From positions 1 through 64,000 of the forward strand of contig CANMTR010000001.1 of assembly GCA_947500825.1 (NCBI GenBank): a DNA stretch of 64,000 bases, in the 5' to 3' direction. This document shows, one piece after another, positions 55,396 through 64,000 of the stretch (positions are counted from its first letter, which is position 1; the number at the start of each line of letters is the position of its first letter). Made by a program: the position numbers and the translations under genes. Below the pieces are notes generated by a model. It saw nothing but the letters and a program-made list of their open reading frames with translations, was not told the DNA's origin and did no database searches. This stretch comes from an uncultured Paracoccaceae bacterium (GTDB lineage: Bacteria > Pseudomonadota > Alphaproteobacteria > Rhodobacterales > Rhodobacteraceae).

Positions 55396-56397
55396 ATGTC
55401 CGACCCCATTCTCGACGAGATCGACGCCCTCGGGGCCAAGCTCTCGGAGGCGCGGGAGAGCATCACGCGCCGGTTCATCGGCCAGACGCGGGTGGTGGAC
55501 CTGGTGCTGTCGACGCTGCTGTGCGGCGGCCACGGCCTGCTGATCGGCCTTCCGGGCCTGGGCAAGACCCGCCTGGTGGAGACGCTCTCGACGGTGATGG
55601 GGCTCGACGGGAAGCGGGTGCAGTTCACCCCCGACCTGATGCCCGCCGACATCCTCGGGAGCGAGGTTCTGGAGACCGGCGCCGACGGGGCGCGGGCCTT
55701 CAAGTTCATCGAGGGGCCGATCTTCACCCAGCTCCTGATGGCCGACGAGATCAACCGCGCCAGCCCCCGCACGCAGTCGGCGCTTTTGCAGGCCATGCAG
55801 GAGAAGTCGGTCACGATCGCGGGACAATCCCACGCCCTGGCGGCCCCCTTCCACGTCCTGGCGACGCAGAACCCGATCGAGCAGGAGGGCACGTATCCCT
55901 TGCCCGAGGCGCAGCTCGACCGGTTCCTCGTCCAGATCGACGTGCCCTATCCCGACCGCGACACCGAGCGCGACATCCTGCTGGCCACCACCGGCGCCAC
56001 CGAGGAGGCGGCGCGGCCGGTCTTCACCGACCACGAGCTGATCGCGGCGCAACTGCTGCTGCGGCGGATGCCCGTGGGCGATGGGGTGGTCGACGCGATC
56101 CTCGACCTGGTGCGCGCCTGCCGCCCCCACGAGGCGGAGGCGCCGGCCGCGATCCGCGAGCACGTGGGCTGGGGCCCCGGCCCCCGCGCGGCGCAGGCGC
56201 TGATGCTGACGGTGCGCGCCCGCGCGCTGCTGCAGGGGCGGCTCGTGCCCAACGTGGAGGACGTGGCCGACATGGCCGGGCCGGTCCTCGTCCACCGCAT
56301 GGCGCTGACCTTCGCGGCGCGGGCGCGGGGCGAGCGGCTGGAGCGGCTGATCGACGAGAGCGTGGAGCGGACCTTGCGGATCAGGTCGGCGGCGTGA
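55396..56397 (+). CDS. MoxR-family AAA+ ATPase
   Basis: A 333-residue AAA+ protein with Walker A LIGLPGLGKTRLVETL, Walker B LLMADEINRASPRTQSALLQAMQE, sensor-1 VLATQNPIEQEGTYPLPEAQLDRF and C-terminal lid. MoxR ATPases chaperone von Willebrand factor A-type partners in envelope or metal-centre assembly. GAGGAGCC lies upstream of ATG 55396. It heads an operon with DUF58 (GTGA overlap) and DUF4159 genes. Confidence 0.94.
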   Translation: MSDPILDEIDALGAKLSEARESITRRFIGQTRVVDLVLSTLLCGGHGLLIGLPGLGKTRLVETLSTVMGLDGKRVQFTPDLMPADILGSEVLETGADGARAFKFIEGPIFTQLLMADEINRASPRTQSALLQAMQEKSVTIAGQSHALAAPFHVLATQNPIEQEGTYPLPEAQLDRFLVQIDVPYPDRDTERDILLATTGATEEAARPVFTDHELIAAQLLLRRMPVGDGVVDAILDLVRACRPHEAEAPAAIREHVGWGPGPRAAQALMLTVRARALLQGRLVPNVEDVADMAGPVLVHRMALTFAARARGERLERLIDESVERTLRIRSAA

Positions 56398-57266
56398 GCG
56401 ATCCCGCCCGCCTCCGGGGCGCGGCGGAGGCGCTCGGCGCGCCGATGCCGGCGCTTCTCGCCGGGGCGCGGCACCTCGCGGCCTCGGTCGTCCTGGGGCG
56501 GCACGGGCGCCGGCGGCCGGGGCAGGGGGACGAGTTCTGGCAGTACCGCCCGGCGATCCCCGGGGACGAGGCGCGCGAGATCGACTGGCGTCGCTCGGGG
56601 CGCTCCGACGCCCACTTCGTGCGCCAGAAGGAGTGGCAGGCGGCGCAATCGGTGATGCTGTGGGTGGACCCGTCCCGGTCGATGGACTTCGCCTCCACCT
56701 CCGCGCTGCCGCGCAAGGGCGACCGGGCGGCCGAGCTGTCGCTGGCGCTGGCGATCCTGTTGATCCGGGGCGGCGAGCGGGTCGGTCTGTCGGGCCGCGA
56801 CCTGCCGCCGCGCACCGGCGAGGTGCAGCTCATGCGCCTCGCCGAGGCGCTGGGCCATGCGGACGAGGCCGAGTACGGGGCGCCGGCCGCCCGCGAGATG
56901 CCGTCGCGGTCGCGGGCCGTCTTCGCATCGGACTTCCTGGGCGACATGGGACCGGTGCGCGACGCGCTGACCGAGGCCGCCGACCGGGGCGTGTCGGGCC
57001 TGCTCCTGCAGGTCCTCGACCCGCAGGAGGAGGCGTTCCCCTTCGACGGGCGCACGATCTTCGAGAGCATGGGCGGCACGATCCGCCACGAGACCCTGAA
57101 GGCCGGCGACCTGCGCGGCCGCTACCTCGCGCGGCTGGCGGAACGCAAGGCGGAGCTGGCCGAACTGGCGCGGATCACGGGGTGGCAGGTTCATTGCCAC
57201 CACACGGACCGGGCCGCGTCCACGGCGTTGCTATGGTCCTACACCGCCTTGGAACGGGTGGTCTGA
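56394..57266 (+). CDS. DUF58 domain protein (VWA-like partner of MoxR)
   Basis: A 290-residue protein. WQYRPAIPGDEAREIDWRRSGRSD is the DUF58 core and VMLWVDPSRSMDF a metal-ion-dependent adhesion-like D-x-S-x-S motif of the VWA fold. GTG 56394 overlaps the moxR stop by four bases. It directly abuts the DUF4159 gene. Proteins of this kind work with MoxR; their client is unknown here. Confidence 0.92.
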   Translation: MSDPARLRGAAEALGAPMPALLAGARHLAASVVLGRHGRRRPGQGDEFWQYRPAIPGDEAREIDWRRSGRSDAHFVRQKEWQAAQSVMLWVDPSRSMDFASTSALPRKGDRAAELSLALAILLIRGGERVGLSGRDLPPRTGEVQLMRLAEALGHADEAEYGAPAAREMPSRSRAVFASDFLGDMGPVRDALTEAADRGVSGLLLQVLDPQEEAFPFDGRTIFESMGGTIRHETLKAGDLRGRYLARLAERKAELAELARITGWQVHCHHTDRAASTALLWSYTALERVV

Positions 57267-60026
57267 ATGCTGGTCCTGGGCCCCATCGGCTTCACCGCGC
57301 CCTGGCTCTTGCTGGGCCTCGCGGCGCTGCCGATCCTGTGGCTGGTCCTGCGCGCGGTACCGCCCGCGCCGATCCGGCGTCGCTTTCCCGGCGTGGCGCT
57401 GCTCCTGGGCCTGTCGGACGAGGCGCAGCAGAGCGACCGCACGCCGTGGTGGCTGCTGCTTCTGCGCGCGCTGGCGGTAGCGCTGCTGATCCTGGGCTTC
57501 GCCGGCCCGGTCCTCGACCCCGAGCCCGGGCAGGGCGGCTCCGAGCCGCTCCTGGTGCTGATGGACGGGACATGGGCCGACGCGCGCGACTGGCCGCGCC
57601 GTATCGAGCGCGCCGACCGCGCCCTCTCCGAGGCGGCGCGCGACGGGCGTGCGGCGGCGGTGGTGGTGCTGACCGACCCGCCCGAGGGCGACCTGCCGTT
57701 CCGCGCGGCGGGCTCCTGGGTGGCGGAGTTGCCGGGCGTCCGGCCGGCGCCTTGGGCGCCCGAGGGCGCCGGCCGCTGGGCCGCCGGGCTCGAGGGCGGG
57801 TTCGACACCGTCTGGCTGTCCGACGGGCTGGCCTACGACTGGCGCGAGGAGGTCCTTTCGGAGCTTGAGGGGCACGGCGAGGTGCGCGTCTTCGAGAGCC
57901 CGCGCCCGGTCTACGGGCTGCGCCCCCCTACCTACGAGGACGGGGCCATTGCGCTGGGCGCGGTGCGGGCTCGCGCCGAAGGGCCGGCGGAGGTGACCGT
58001 CTCGGCGCACGGCCGCGATCCCAACGGTGTGGAGCGGGAACTGGCCGCCACCGACCTCTCCTTCGTCGAAAGCGCCGCGGAGGCGGAGACGACCCTGTCG
58101 CTACCGCCCGAGCTCAGGAACCGCATCACCCGGTTCGAGATCGCGGGCCTTCGCTCGGCCGGGGCGGTGAGCCTGACCGACGATGCGCTGAAGCGCCGCG
58201 AGGTGGCTCTGATCGCGGGCACGGAGGATCGCGAGGGGCTGCAGCTTCTGTCGCCGACCCATTACCTCGAACAGGCCCTGGCCCCGGTGGCCGGCCTCGT
58301 GGACGGGAGCCTGTCGGAGGTGCTGCTGGCCAACCCCGACGCGATCGTGCTGGCCGACGTGGCGACGATCCCCGACGCCCAGGAGGATGCGGTCGCGGAG
58401 TGGGTCGAGGACGGCGGGCTGCTGCTGCGCTTCGCCGGGCCGCGGCTGGCGGCCTCGGACGTGAGCCGCGAGCGGGAGGACGTGCTGATGCCGGTGCGGC
58501 TGCGCTCGGGCGGGCGCAGCGTGGGCGGCGCCATGAGCTGGGGCGAGCCCAAGGACCTGCGTGCCTTTGCCGAGGAGACGCCCTTTGCCGGCCTGGAGAT
58601 CCCCGCCGACGTGGCCGTGAACGCCCAGGTCCTGGCCCAGCCCGATCCGACCCTGGCGGATCGCACGATCGCCTCGCTCGCGGACGGCACGCCGCTGGTG
58701 ACGCGCAAGCGGATCGGGGCGGGGCAGGTGGTGCTGTTCCACGTCACCGCCAACGCGGACTGGTCGACCCTGCCGCTGTCGGGGCTGTTCGTGTCGATGC
58801 TGGAGCGGCTGGCCGTGTCGACGCGCCCGGCCGCGCCGGAAGCGGCCGACCTCGCGGGGACGACGTGGCGCCTGGAGACGGCCGTAACCGCCTTCGGCGA
58901 GGTCGAGGCGGCGGGCACCCTGCCGGGCGTGGCCGGCGAGGACCTGGCTGGCGCCGATCCGGCACCGGCGACGCCCCCCGGCCTTTACGTGGGCGAGGAG
59001 AGGCGCATCGCTTTGAACGTGATCGGGCCGGAGACGGAGCTGTCGCCGGCGGCTTGGCCCGGCCGGATCGCGGTAGAGGGCCTGGCGGGCGCCGAGGAGC
59101 GCCCTGTCGGCGGCCCCCTCCTGTCGGCCGGGCTGGCGCTTCTCGCCCTCGACGTGCTGGCGGCCCTGTGGCTCGGCGGGCGCCTGTCGGGTGCGCGCGG
59201 GGCGGCGACGGTGCTGGCCCTGGCGCTCGTCGTGCCGGCGGCCTCGGACCTTCACGCGCAGGAGGGCAGCGCGGCCGCCGTGGCCGCCGCGAGCGAGGTG
59301 ACCCTGGCCCATGTCCTGACCGGCGACGCGCGGGTGGACCGGATCGCGGAGGCCGGCCTCCAGGGATTGTCGCAGACCCTGTTCCGCCGAACCGCCGTGG
59401 AGCCGTCGGCCCCCGCGGGGGTGGACGTGGAAGAGGACGAGCTGGCCTTCTACCCGATGCTCTACTGGCCGGTGACGCCCGGCCAGCCGGTGCCCTCGGA
59501 CGCGGCCTATGCCAGGCTCAACGCCTATCTCAGGACCGGGGGGATGATCGTGTTCGACACCCGCGACGCCGACGTGGCCGGCGCGGGGGGCGGCACGACG
59601 CCCGCCGGGGGCAAGCTGCAGGAGCTGGCCCGGCCGCTCGACGTGCCGCCGCTGGAGCCGATCCCGCCGGACCACGTTCTGACCCGGACCTTCTACCTGT
59701 TGCAGGACTTCCCGGGCCGCCACGCGGGCGGCGCGCTCTGGGTGGAGGCATCGCCGCCGGACGCGGCGCCGGTGGAGGGGATGCCCTTCCGCGACCTCAA
59801 CGACAACGTGACGCCGGTGGTGATCGGCGGCGGCGACTGGGCGGCGGCCTGGGCGGTGGACGCGGCGGGTAACCGCATGGTCCCCGTGGGGCGGGGCTAT
59901 GGCGGCGAGCGGCAGCGCGAGATCGCCCTGCGCTTCGGCGTCAACCTGGTGATGCACGTGCTGACGGGGAACTACAAATCCGATCAGGTGCACGTCCCCG
60001 CCCTGCTCGACCGGCTGGGGAATTGA
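57267..60026 (+). CDS. BatA-like membrane protein with C-terminal DUF4159
   Basis: A 919-residue protein. The N-terminal double-transmembrane region (LLLGLAALPILWLVLRAV, then LLLRALAVALLILGFAG) is typical of BatA/Aerotolerance N-terminal domains. A long extracytoplasmic region, a TM segment near residue 625-640, and a final DUF4159 domain (EEDELAFYPMLYWPVTPG, LRTGGMIVFDTRD, and ending LTGNYKSDQVHVPALLDRL) follow. It is probably the membrane-bound client or partner of the MoxR/DUF58 pair. It starts one base after the DUF58 stop. Confidence 0.9.
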   Translation: MLVLGPIGFTAPWLLLGLAALPILWLVLRAVPPAPIRRRFPGVALLLGLSDEAQQSDRTPWWLLLLRALAVALLILGFAGPVLDPEPGQGGSEPLLVLMDGTWADARDWPRRIERADRALSEAARDGRAAAVVVLTDPPEGDLPFRAAGSWVAELPGVRPAPWAPEGAGRWAAGLEGGFDTVWLSDGLAYDWREEVLSELEGHGEVRVFESPRPVYGLRPPTYEDGAIALGAVRARAEGPAEVTVSAHGRDPNGVERELAATDLSFVESAAEAETTLSLPPELRNRITRFEIAGLRSAGAVSLTDDALKRREVALIAGTEDREGLQLLSPTHYLEQALAPVAGLVDGSLSEVLLANPDAIVLADVATIPDAQEDAVAEWVEDGGLLLRFAGPRLAASDVSREREDVLMPVRLRSGGRSVGGAMSWGEPKDLRAFAEETPFAGLEIPADVAVNAQVLAQPDPTLADRTIASLADGTPLVTRKRIGAGQVVLFHVTANADWSTLPLSGLFVSMLERLAVSTRPAAPEAADLAGTTWRLETAVTAFGEVEAAGTLPGVAGEDLAGADPAPATPPGLYVGEERRIALNVIGPETELSPAAWPGRIAVEGLAGAEERPVGGPLLSAGLALLALDVLAALWLGGRLSGARGAATVLALALVVPAASDLHAQEGSAAAVAAASEVTLAHVLTGDARVDRIAEAGLQGLSQTLFRRTAVEPSAPAGVDVEEDELAFYPMLYWPVTPGQPVPSDAAYARLNAYLRTGGMIVFDTRDADVAGAGGGTTPAGGKLQELARPLDVPPLEPIPPDHVLTRTFYLLQDFPGRHAGGALWVEASPPDAAPVEGMPFRDLNDNVTPVVIGGGDWAAAWAVDAAGNRMVPVGRGYGGERQREIALRFGVNLVMHVLTGNYKSDQVHVPALLDRLGN

Positions 60027-60030
60027 GGGG

Positions 60031-60083
60031 CGGGGGCGTCCCGCCCCCGTGCCCCCCGGGGGTATTTCTGGAAAGGGTGAAGG
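60031..60083. terminator. GC-rich hairpin plus dispersed intergenic repeat module
   Basis: The stem CGGGGGCG/CGCCCCCG (60031-60038 and 60042-60049) has a 3-base loop. It is followed by CCCCCCGGGGGTATTTC and GGAAAGGGTGAAGG (60052-60083), nearly the same module as at 31213-31244. It lies between two same-strand genes of the cluster, so it may attenuate rather than end transcription, and its last bases supply the ribosome site of the next gene. Confidence 0.6.
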
Positions 60084-60093
60084 ACATTCCTGC

Positions 60094-62148
60094 GTGACCG
60101 AAACCGTGATCTTCGATCCTCTCGTGCCCTGGGCGGTGCTGGCCGGGCTGGGCCTGGTGGCCGCGCTGGTTGTCGGGCTGGCGCTGTGGCGGCGGTTGGC
60201 GGGCTGGTGGTTGCGCGGCCTTGCGGCCCTGGCGCTCCTGGCGGCCCTGGCGGGACCTTCCCTCCAGCGGGAGGACCGCGCGCCCCTGTCGGACATCGTG
60301 GTGGCGGTCGTGGACGAAAGCGCGAGCCAGCGCATCGACGACCGCCCGGCCCAGTCCCGCGCGGCGCTCGACCGGCTGGAGGCGGAGGTGGCGGGGCTCG
60401 AGAACACCGAGCTGCGGGTCGTGCGCATGGGCGACGGGCCGGAAGACGAGGGCTCGCTGCTGATGACGACCCTCGCGGAGGCCATGGCCGAGGAGCCGCG
60501 GGCGCGGCTGGCCGGCGCGGTCCTGATCTCGGACGGGCGGCTCCACGACGTGGAGCGCGCGCCCGACCTGCCCGCGCCCCTGCACCTTTTGACGACGGGT
60601 CACGACACGGACTGGGACCGTCGGCTGGAGATCACCACCGCGCCGGCCTTCGCCATCCTGGGCGAGCCGGTGGCGCTGCGCCTCAGGGTGGAGAACCAGG
60701 GCCGGGTGCCGGCGGAGGAGGAGGGCCGCGTCGAGCTCCTGATCGCCGTGGACGGGGACGAGCCGCAGAGTTTCGACGTGCCGGTGGGCGAGGAACTGGA
60801 ACTGCCGGTGAACCTGAGCCATCCGGGGATGAACGTGATCCAGTTCCGGGTTCCCGCGGCCGAAGGCGAACTTACCGACCGCAACAACGAGGCCGTGGTC
60901 CAGATCAACGGCGTGCGCGACCGGCTGCGCGTTCTCCTGGTGTCGGGCGAGCCGCATCCCGGCGAGCGGACCTGGCGCAACCTGCTGAAATCCGACGCCA
61001 GCGTGGACCTGGTGCATTTCACCATCCTGCGCCCACCGGAGAAGCAGGACGGTGTGCCGGTGACCGAGCTGTCACTGATCGCCTTTCCGACGCGCGAGCT
61101 GTTCCTGGAGAAGATCGACGAGTTCGACCTGATCATATTCGACCGCTACCAGCGGCGGGGTATCCTGCCCTCGATCTATCTCGACAACGTGCGGCAATAC
61201 GTGGAGGACGGCGGCGCCGTGCTGGTCGCCGCGGGCCCCGACTTCGCCTCCGCCGCCTCGCTCTACCGTTCGCCGCTGGGAGAGATCCTGCCAGCCGCGC
61301 CCACGAGCCGTGTGATCGAGGAGCCGTTCCTGCCGCGCCTGACCGAGACCGGGCGCCGCCACCCGGTGACCCAAGGGCTGGGCGGGGGCGGCGAAGAGCC
61401 CGACTGGGGCCGCTGGCTGCGCCAGATCGAGCTGGAGCCGGTGCGCGGGCAGACGGTAATGACCGGGGTGGGCGACGCACCGCTCCTCGTGCTCGACCGG
61501 GTCGGGGAGGGGCGCGTGGCGCTCCTCGGGTCGGACCATGCCTGGTTGTGGTCGCGCGGCTACGAGGGGGGCGGGCCGCAGCTCGACCTGCTGCGCCGGC
61601 TCGCCCATTGGTCGATGGAGGAGCCCGAGCTCGAGGAGGAGGCGCTGACCGCCACCGCCGAGGGGCAGACCATGACCATCACCCGCCGCACCCTCGACGA
61701 GGAGACCGGCCCGGTGGAGATCGAGGGGCCGGACGGCACGGTGACGTCGCAGGAGCTGGAAGAGGTCGCGCCGGGCCGTTTCGAGGCCACCTACGAGGGC
61801 CCCGAGATCGGGCTCTACCGCCTCTCGCAGGGGGAGCGGAGCGCGGTCGTGGCCCTGGGCCCCCAGAGCCCGCGCGAGTTCGAGGAGACCGTGGCCAGCG
61901 GCGATGCGCTGGAGCCGGTGATCGAGCCCACCAACGGCGGCGTGCGCGCCATCGAGGACGGGCTTCCCGACCTGCGCCAGGTGCGCGAGGGGCGTCCGGC
62001 CGCGGGGCGCGGCTGGATCGGGATCACCCCGCGCGGGGCCTATGTCACCGCCGACGTCACGGCCGTGCCGATGCTGCCGGCCTGGCTGTGGCTCGTGCTG
62101 TCGGCGGGCCTGGCGATCGGCGCCTGGCTGCGGGAGGGACGCCGTTAG
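60094..62148 (+). CDS. Membrane-anchored protein of the MoxR cluster
   Basis: A 684-residue protein with two N-terminal transmembrane segments (VLAGLGLVAALVVGLALW and GLAALALLAALAGPSL), a beta-rich extracytoplasmic region (about 70-640) and a C-terminal TM (PAWLWLVLSAGLAIGAWL). VAVVDESASQRIDDRPAQS recalls a VWA domain, and a class-I-like glutamine amidotransferase fold (LVSGEPHPGERTWRNLL, VEDGGAVLVAAGPDF) fits the BatB-like/glutamine-amidotransferase proteins of such clusters. GTG 60094 has AAGGA upstream. The function is not established. Confidence 0.8.
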   Translation: MTETVIFDPLVPWAVLAGLGLVAALVVGLALWRRLAGWWLRGLAALALLAALAGPSLQREDRAPLSDIVVAVVDESASQRIDDRPAQSRAALDRLEAEVAGLENTELRVVRMGDGPEDEGSLLMTTLAEAMAEEPRARLAGAVLISDGRLHDVERAPDLPAPLHLLTTGHDTDWDRRLEITTAPAFAILGEPVALRLRVENQGRVPAEEEGRVELLIAVDGDEPQSFDVPVGEELELPVNLSHPGMNVIQFRVPAAEGELTDRNNEAVVQINGVRDRLRVLLVSGEPHPGERTWRNLLKSDASVDLVHFTILRPPEKQDGVPVTELSLIAFPTRELFLEKIDEFDLIIFDRYQRRGILPSIYLDNVRQYVEDGGAVLVAAGPDFASAASLYRSPLGEILPAAPTSRVIEEPFLPRLTETGRRHPVTQGLGGGGEEPDWGRWLRQIELEPVRGQTVMTGVGDAPLLVLDRVGEGRVALLGSDHAWLWSRGYEGGGPQLDLLRRLAHWSMEEPELEEEALTATAEGQTMTITRRTLDEETGPVEIEGPDGTVTSQELEEVAPGRFEATYEGPEIGLYRLSQGERSAVVALGPQSPREFEETVASGDALEPVIEPTNGGVRAIEDGLPDLRQVREGRPAAGRGWIGITPRGAYVTADVTAVPMLPAWLWLVLSAGLAIGAWLREGRR

Positions 62149-62232
62149 GCCGCGCGTCCGGGAACGGGACGGGCGTCGGCGTGTTCGCGGCGCAATTGGC
62201 GCCCGCCGGGCGCGACATTCCAGAGGATACCG

Positions 62233-63009
62233 ATGATCGACCTTCTGGCCTCCCCGCAAGCCTGGGCCGCCTTCGCTGCACTGGTGACGATGGAAATCGT
62301 CCTGGGCATCGACAACCTGATCTTCATCTCCATCGTCTCGGGCAAGCTGCCCGAGCGGCAGGCGCTTCTGGCCCGGCGGATTGGCATCGCCCTGGCGTTG
62401 ATCCTTCGCTTGGCGCTCCTGTCGGTGATCGCCTGGATCGTGGGCCTGACCGCGCCTGTCTTCGACCTCGGGATCGCGGGCGCCTCGGGCGCGCATGGCG
62501 AGCCGTCCTTCGAGACGGCGTTCTCCTGGCGTGACCTGATCCTGATCGGCGGCGGCGTGTTCCTGTGCGTGAAGGCGACGCAGGAGATCCACCACAAAGT
62601 CGCGGGCCCTGCCCACGACGACACGGGCACCCGCGTCGCGGCCTCGCTCGCCGGGGCCATCGCCCAGATCATCGCTCTCGATGCGGTGTTCTCGGTAGAT
62701 TCGATCCTGACGGCCATCGGCATGACCGACGAGCTGCCGATCATGGTGGCGGCGGTGGTCGTGGCCGTGGCGGTGATGTTCGCCGCCGCGGGGCCGGTGA
62801 CGCGCTTCGTCAACGACAACCCGACAGTGGTGATGCTGGCGCTCGCATTCCTGCTGATGATCGGGATGGTCCTGATCGCGGACGGGTTCGGGCGCCACGT
62901 GCCCAAGGGCTACATCTACTCCGCGATGGCCTTCGCGGTGGCGGTCGAGGTCCTGAACATGCTGTCGCGCCGCCGTCGCCGGGCCCGGCAGGTCCGGGCC
63001 GGGGGCTGA
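62233..63009 (+). CDS. TerC family integral membrane protein
   Basis: A 258-residue protein with seven or more hydrophobic segments. The conserved acidic intramembrane motifs MEIVLGIDNLIFISI and ALDAVFSVDSILTAIGMTDEL are present. TerC proteins are linked to tellurite resistance and to Mn2+ efflux or metallation of exported proteins. AGAGGA precedes ATG 62233. Confidence 0.93.
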   Translation: MIDLLASPQAWAAFAALVTMEIVLGIDNLIFISIVSGKLPERQALLARRIGIALALILRLALLSVIAWIVGLTAPVFDLGIAGASGAHGEPSFETAFSWRDLILIGGGVFLCVKATQEIHHKVAGPAHDDTGTRVAASLAGAIAQIIALDAVFSVDSILTAIGMTDELPIMVAAVVVAVAVMFAAAGPVTRFVNDNPTVVMLALAFLLMIGMVLIADGFGRHVPKGYIYSAMAFAVAVEVLNMLSRRRRRARQVRAGG

Positions 63010-63126
63010 GGCGACGTCGCGGTGGCCGTTGCGGCCGCCGACCCGGGCCACCGAACGCCGATCGAACGATCTGTCATGGCCGCCTTGTCATGGTCGCACG
63101 GGCGATCAACCAGGAGCGGCGGCGAG

Positions 63127-63405
63127 ATGACGATCCGGACATCCTTCTTCAACTTTCGGTGGCTTCGGCGGCTCTTTCGCAGGCGGCCTTCGCGCCAGAG
63201 CACGCGCTACGCGACGGCTGCGAACGAGATGGCCGGGCGCAACCTCAGGAGCGCGCTGCGCCCGCGGGGCCAGCGCCAAGAGGCGGAGACGATCGCCTCC
63301 TGCCTCGAGTCGTGCTTCCCGGTGCCGGACGACGACGATGCCTCCCAACGGTTGCGCGACGCGATGGCGCGCCTGTCGGGAGACGGGAAGCCGCCACGCT
63401 CGTGA
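63127..63405 (+). CDS. Small basic hypothetical protein
   Basis: Ninety-two residues from ATG 63127, preceded by AGGAG at good spacing; an upstream ATG at 63022 lacks a ribosome site. The N-terminal FFNFRWLRRLFRRRPSR is aromatic and basic, possibly a membrane-surface helix; the rest is polar. No domain recognised. Confidence 0.55.
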   Translation: MTIRTSFFNFRWLRRLFRRRPSRQSTRYATAANEMAGRNLRSALRPRGQRQEAETIASCLESCFPVPDDDDASQRLRDAMARLSGDGKPPRS

Positions 63406-63435
63406 GCGACGGCTTCCCGGGGGACGGAGATCCGC

Positions 63436-64000
63436 TCAGGCGAAGATCACGTAGGTCGAGGCGACGACCAGCACGATGGCCGCCCCCATCGGGACCGCGA
63501 AGGGCCAGCGCGTGAGCTCCACGTCGCCCGAATCGGCGGCGACGTAGTCGCTGTCGCGCGGGCGCATCCAGCCGATCGCGAGCATGACCGCGACGTTGAA
63601 CAGGAACAGGATCGCCATGACGTGCAGGTAGTGGGGGTAGTTCTCGGCCCCCACGACGAACGGCTTCAGCACGAACTGGCTGAAGATGTAGAGGCCCACG
63701 CCGGAGGCGAGCCCGATCTTGGCCGCGATGGGCGGGACGCGGCGGGTGAAGATGCCCACGAGGATGATCGTCAGGATCGGGATCGAGTAGCAGCCGTTCA
63801 CTTCCTGGAGGTAGCCGAAGAGGCCCTGGGGCGCGTTGGCGATGAACGGCGCGATGGTCATCGCGGCGATGGCGAGCAGGGCGCCGAAAAATTTGCCCGC
63901 CCGGATCGTGGATCGCTCGCCCGCGTCGGGCTTCATGAACTGACGGTAGATGTCGACGCCGAACAGGGTCACCGAGGAGTTCAGGGCCGAGTTGAACGAG
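63436..64000 (-). CDS. Sodium:solute symporter (SSS family), C-terminal part, cut by window edge
   Basis: The frame is open to the right edge. It encodes SFNSALNSSVTLFGVDIYRQF, the conserved SSS segment with the Na+-site Ser/Asn, then five transmembrane helices including FFGALLAIAAMTIAPFI and IPILTIILVGIFTRRVPP. This matches SglT-like sodium/sugar symporters, so a sugar or related solute is likely. The N-terminal part lies outside the window. Confidence 0.88.
   Translation of the reverse strand, partial: SFNSALNSSVTLFGVDIYRQFMKPDAGERSTIRAGKFFGALLAIAAMTIAPFIANAPQGLFGYLQEVNGCYSIPILTIILVGIFTRRVPPIAAKIGLASGVGLYIFSQFVLKPFVVGAENYPHYLHVMAILFLFNVAVMLAIGWMRPRDSDYVAADSGDVELTRWPFAVPMGAAIVLVVASTYVIFA

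Overview
The window is from a high-GC alphaproteobacterium, most likely a member of Rhodobacteraceae (Rhodobacterales). The gene content and order of the right-hand two thirds argue for this: cysQ-DUF4170-waaA-lpxK, a divergent ilvC/Lrp pair, metZ, folE2, a zf-CHCC protein, polA, DUF1285, and a moxR-DUF58-DUF4159 cluster. There is very strong G/C bias at third codon positions. No rRNA, tRNA or CRISPR array was recognised.

Region 1 (1 to about 20.68 kb) is an accessory island with visibly lower GC than the rest. It appears to be inserted in the 5' end of dusA. A fragment encoding the DusA start (through RLSVAPMMDW) lies at 20623-20745 on the minus strand and is cut immediately after that motif, so the rest of dusA and any integrase should lie beyond the left edge. 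The island carries a tightly coupled three-gene operon (minus strand, 14.9 to 0.7 kb): a large beta-rich protein with no recognised domain, a 1649-residue DEAD/DEAH helicase with a Cys-rich DUF1998/MZB-like C-terminus, and a 2008-residue coiled-coil P-loop ATPase. The genes overlap by ATGA and GTGA. This is the best candidate for an undescribed system, probably anti-phage. Next to it are a DUF6338 membrane protein with an overlapping Pro-rich microprotein, an Abi-C abortive-infection-type protein, and a solitary OLD-family nuclease.

Region 2 (20.9 to 33.8 kb) is core chromosome: pmbA, a cysQ-like phosphatase, a lipid A/Kdo module (DUF4170, a divergent WaaA-like protein, lpxK), a DsbA-like protein overlapping a DUF721 gene, mutY, a DMT transporter, ilvC with two tandem Lrp/AsnC regulators, a UbiH-type hydroxylase and purD.

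Region 3 (33.9 to 54.7 kb) holds xseA, ftsY with a repetitive Pro/Glu linker, a second DMT transporter, yciB, metZ with a hairpin leader, folE2, trkH, a P1 peptidase, a HIT protein, a SpoIIAA-like protein, an MscS channel, an orphan ABC ATPase, a zf-CHCC protein, polA with an enlarged 5' nuclease region, an RluE-type pseudouridine synthase, a cupin, a thioredoxin-fold protein and a CDF metal exporter.

Region 4 (54.7 to 64 kb) contains a DUF1285 gene divergent from a moxR/DUF58/DUF4159 plus membrane-protein operon, then a TerC protein, a small hypothetical protein and the C-terminal part of a sodium:solute symporter that runs off the right edge. A GC-rich hairpin plus CCCCCGGGG-TATTTC...GAAAGGGTGA module occurs twice (31.2 and 60.05 kb) and looks like a dispersed intergenic repeat.
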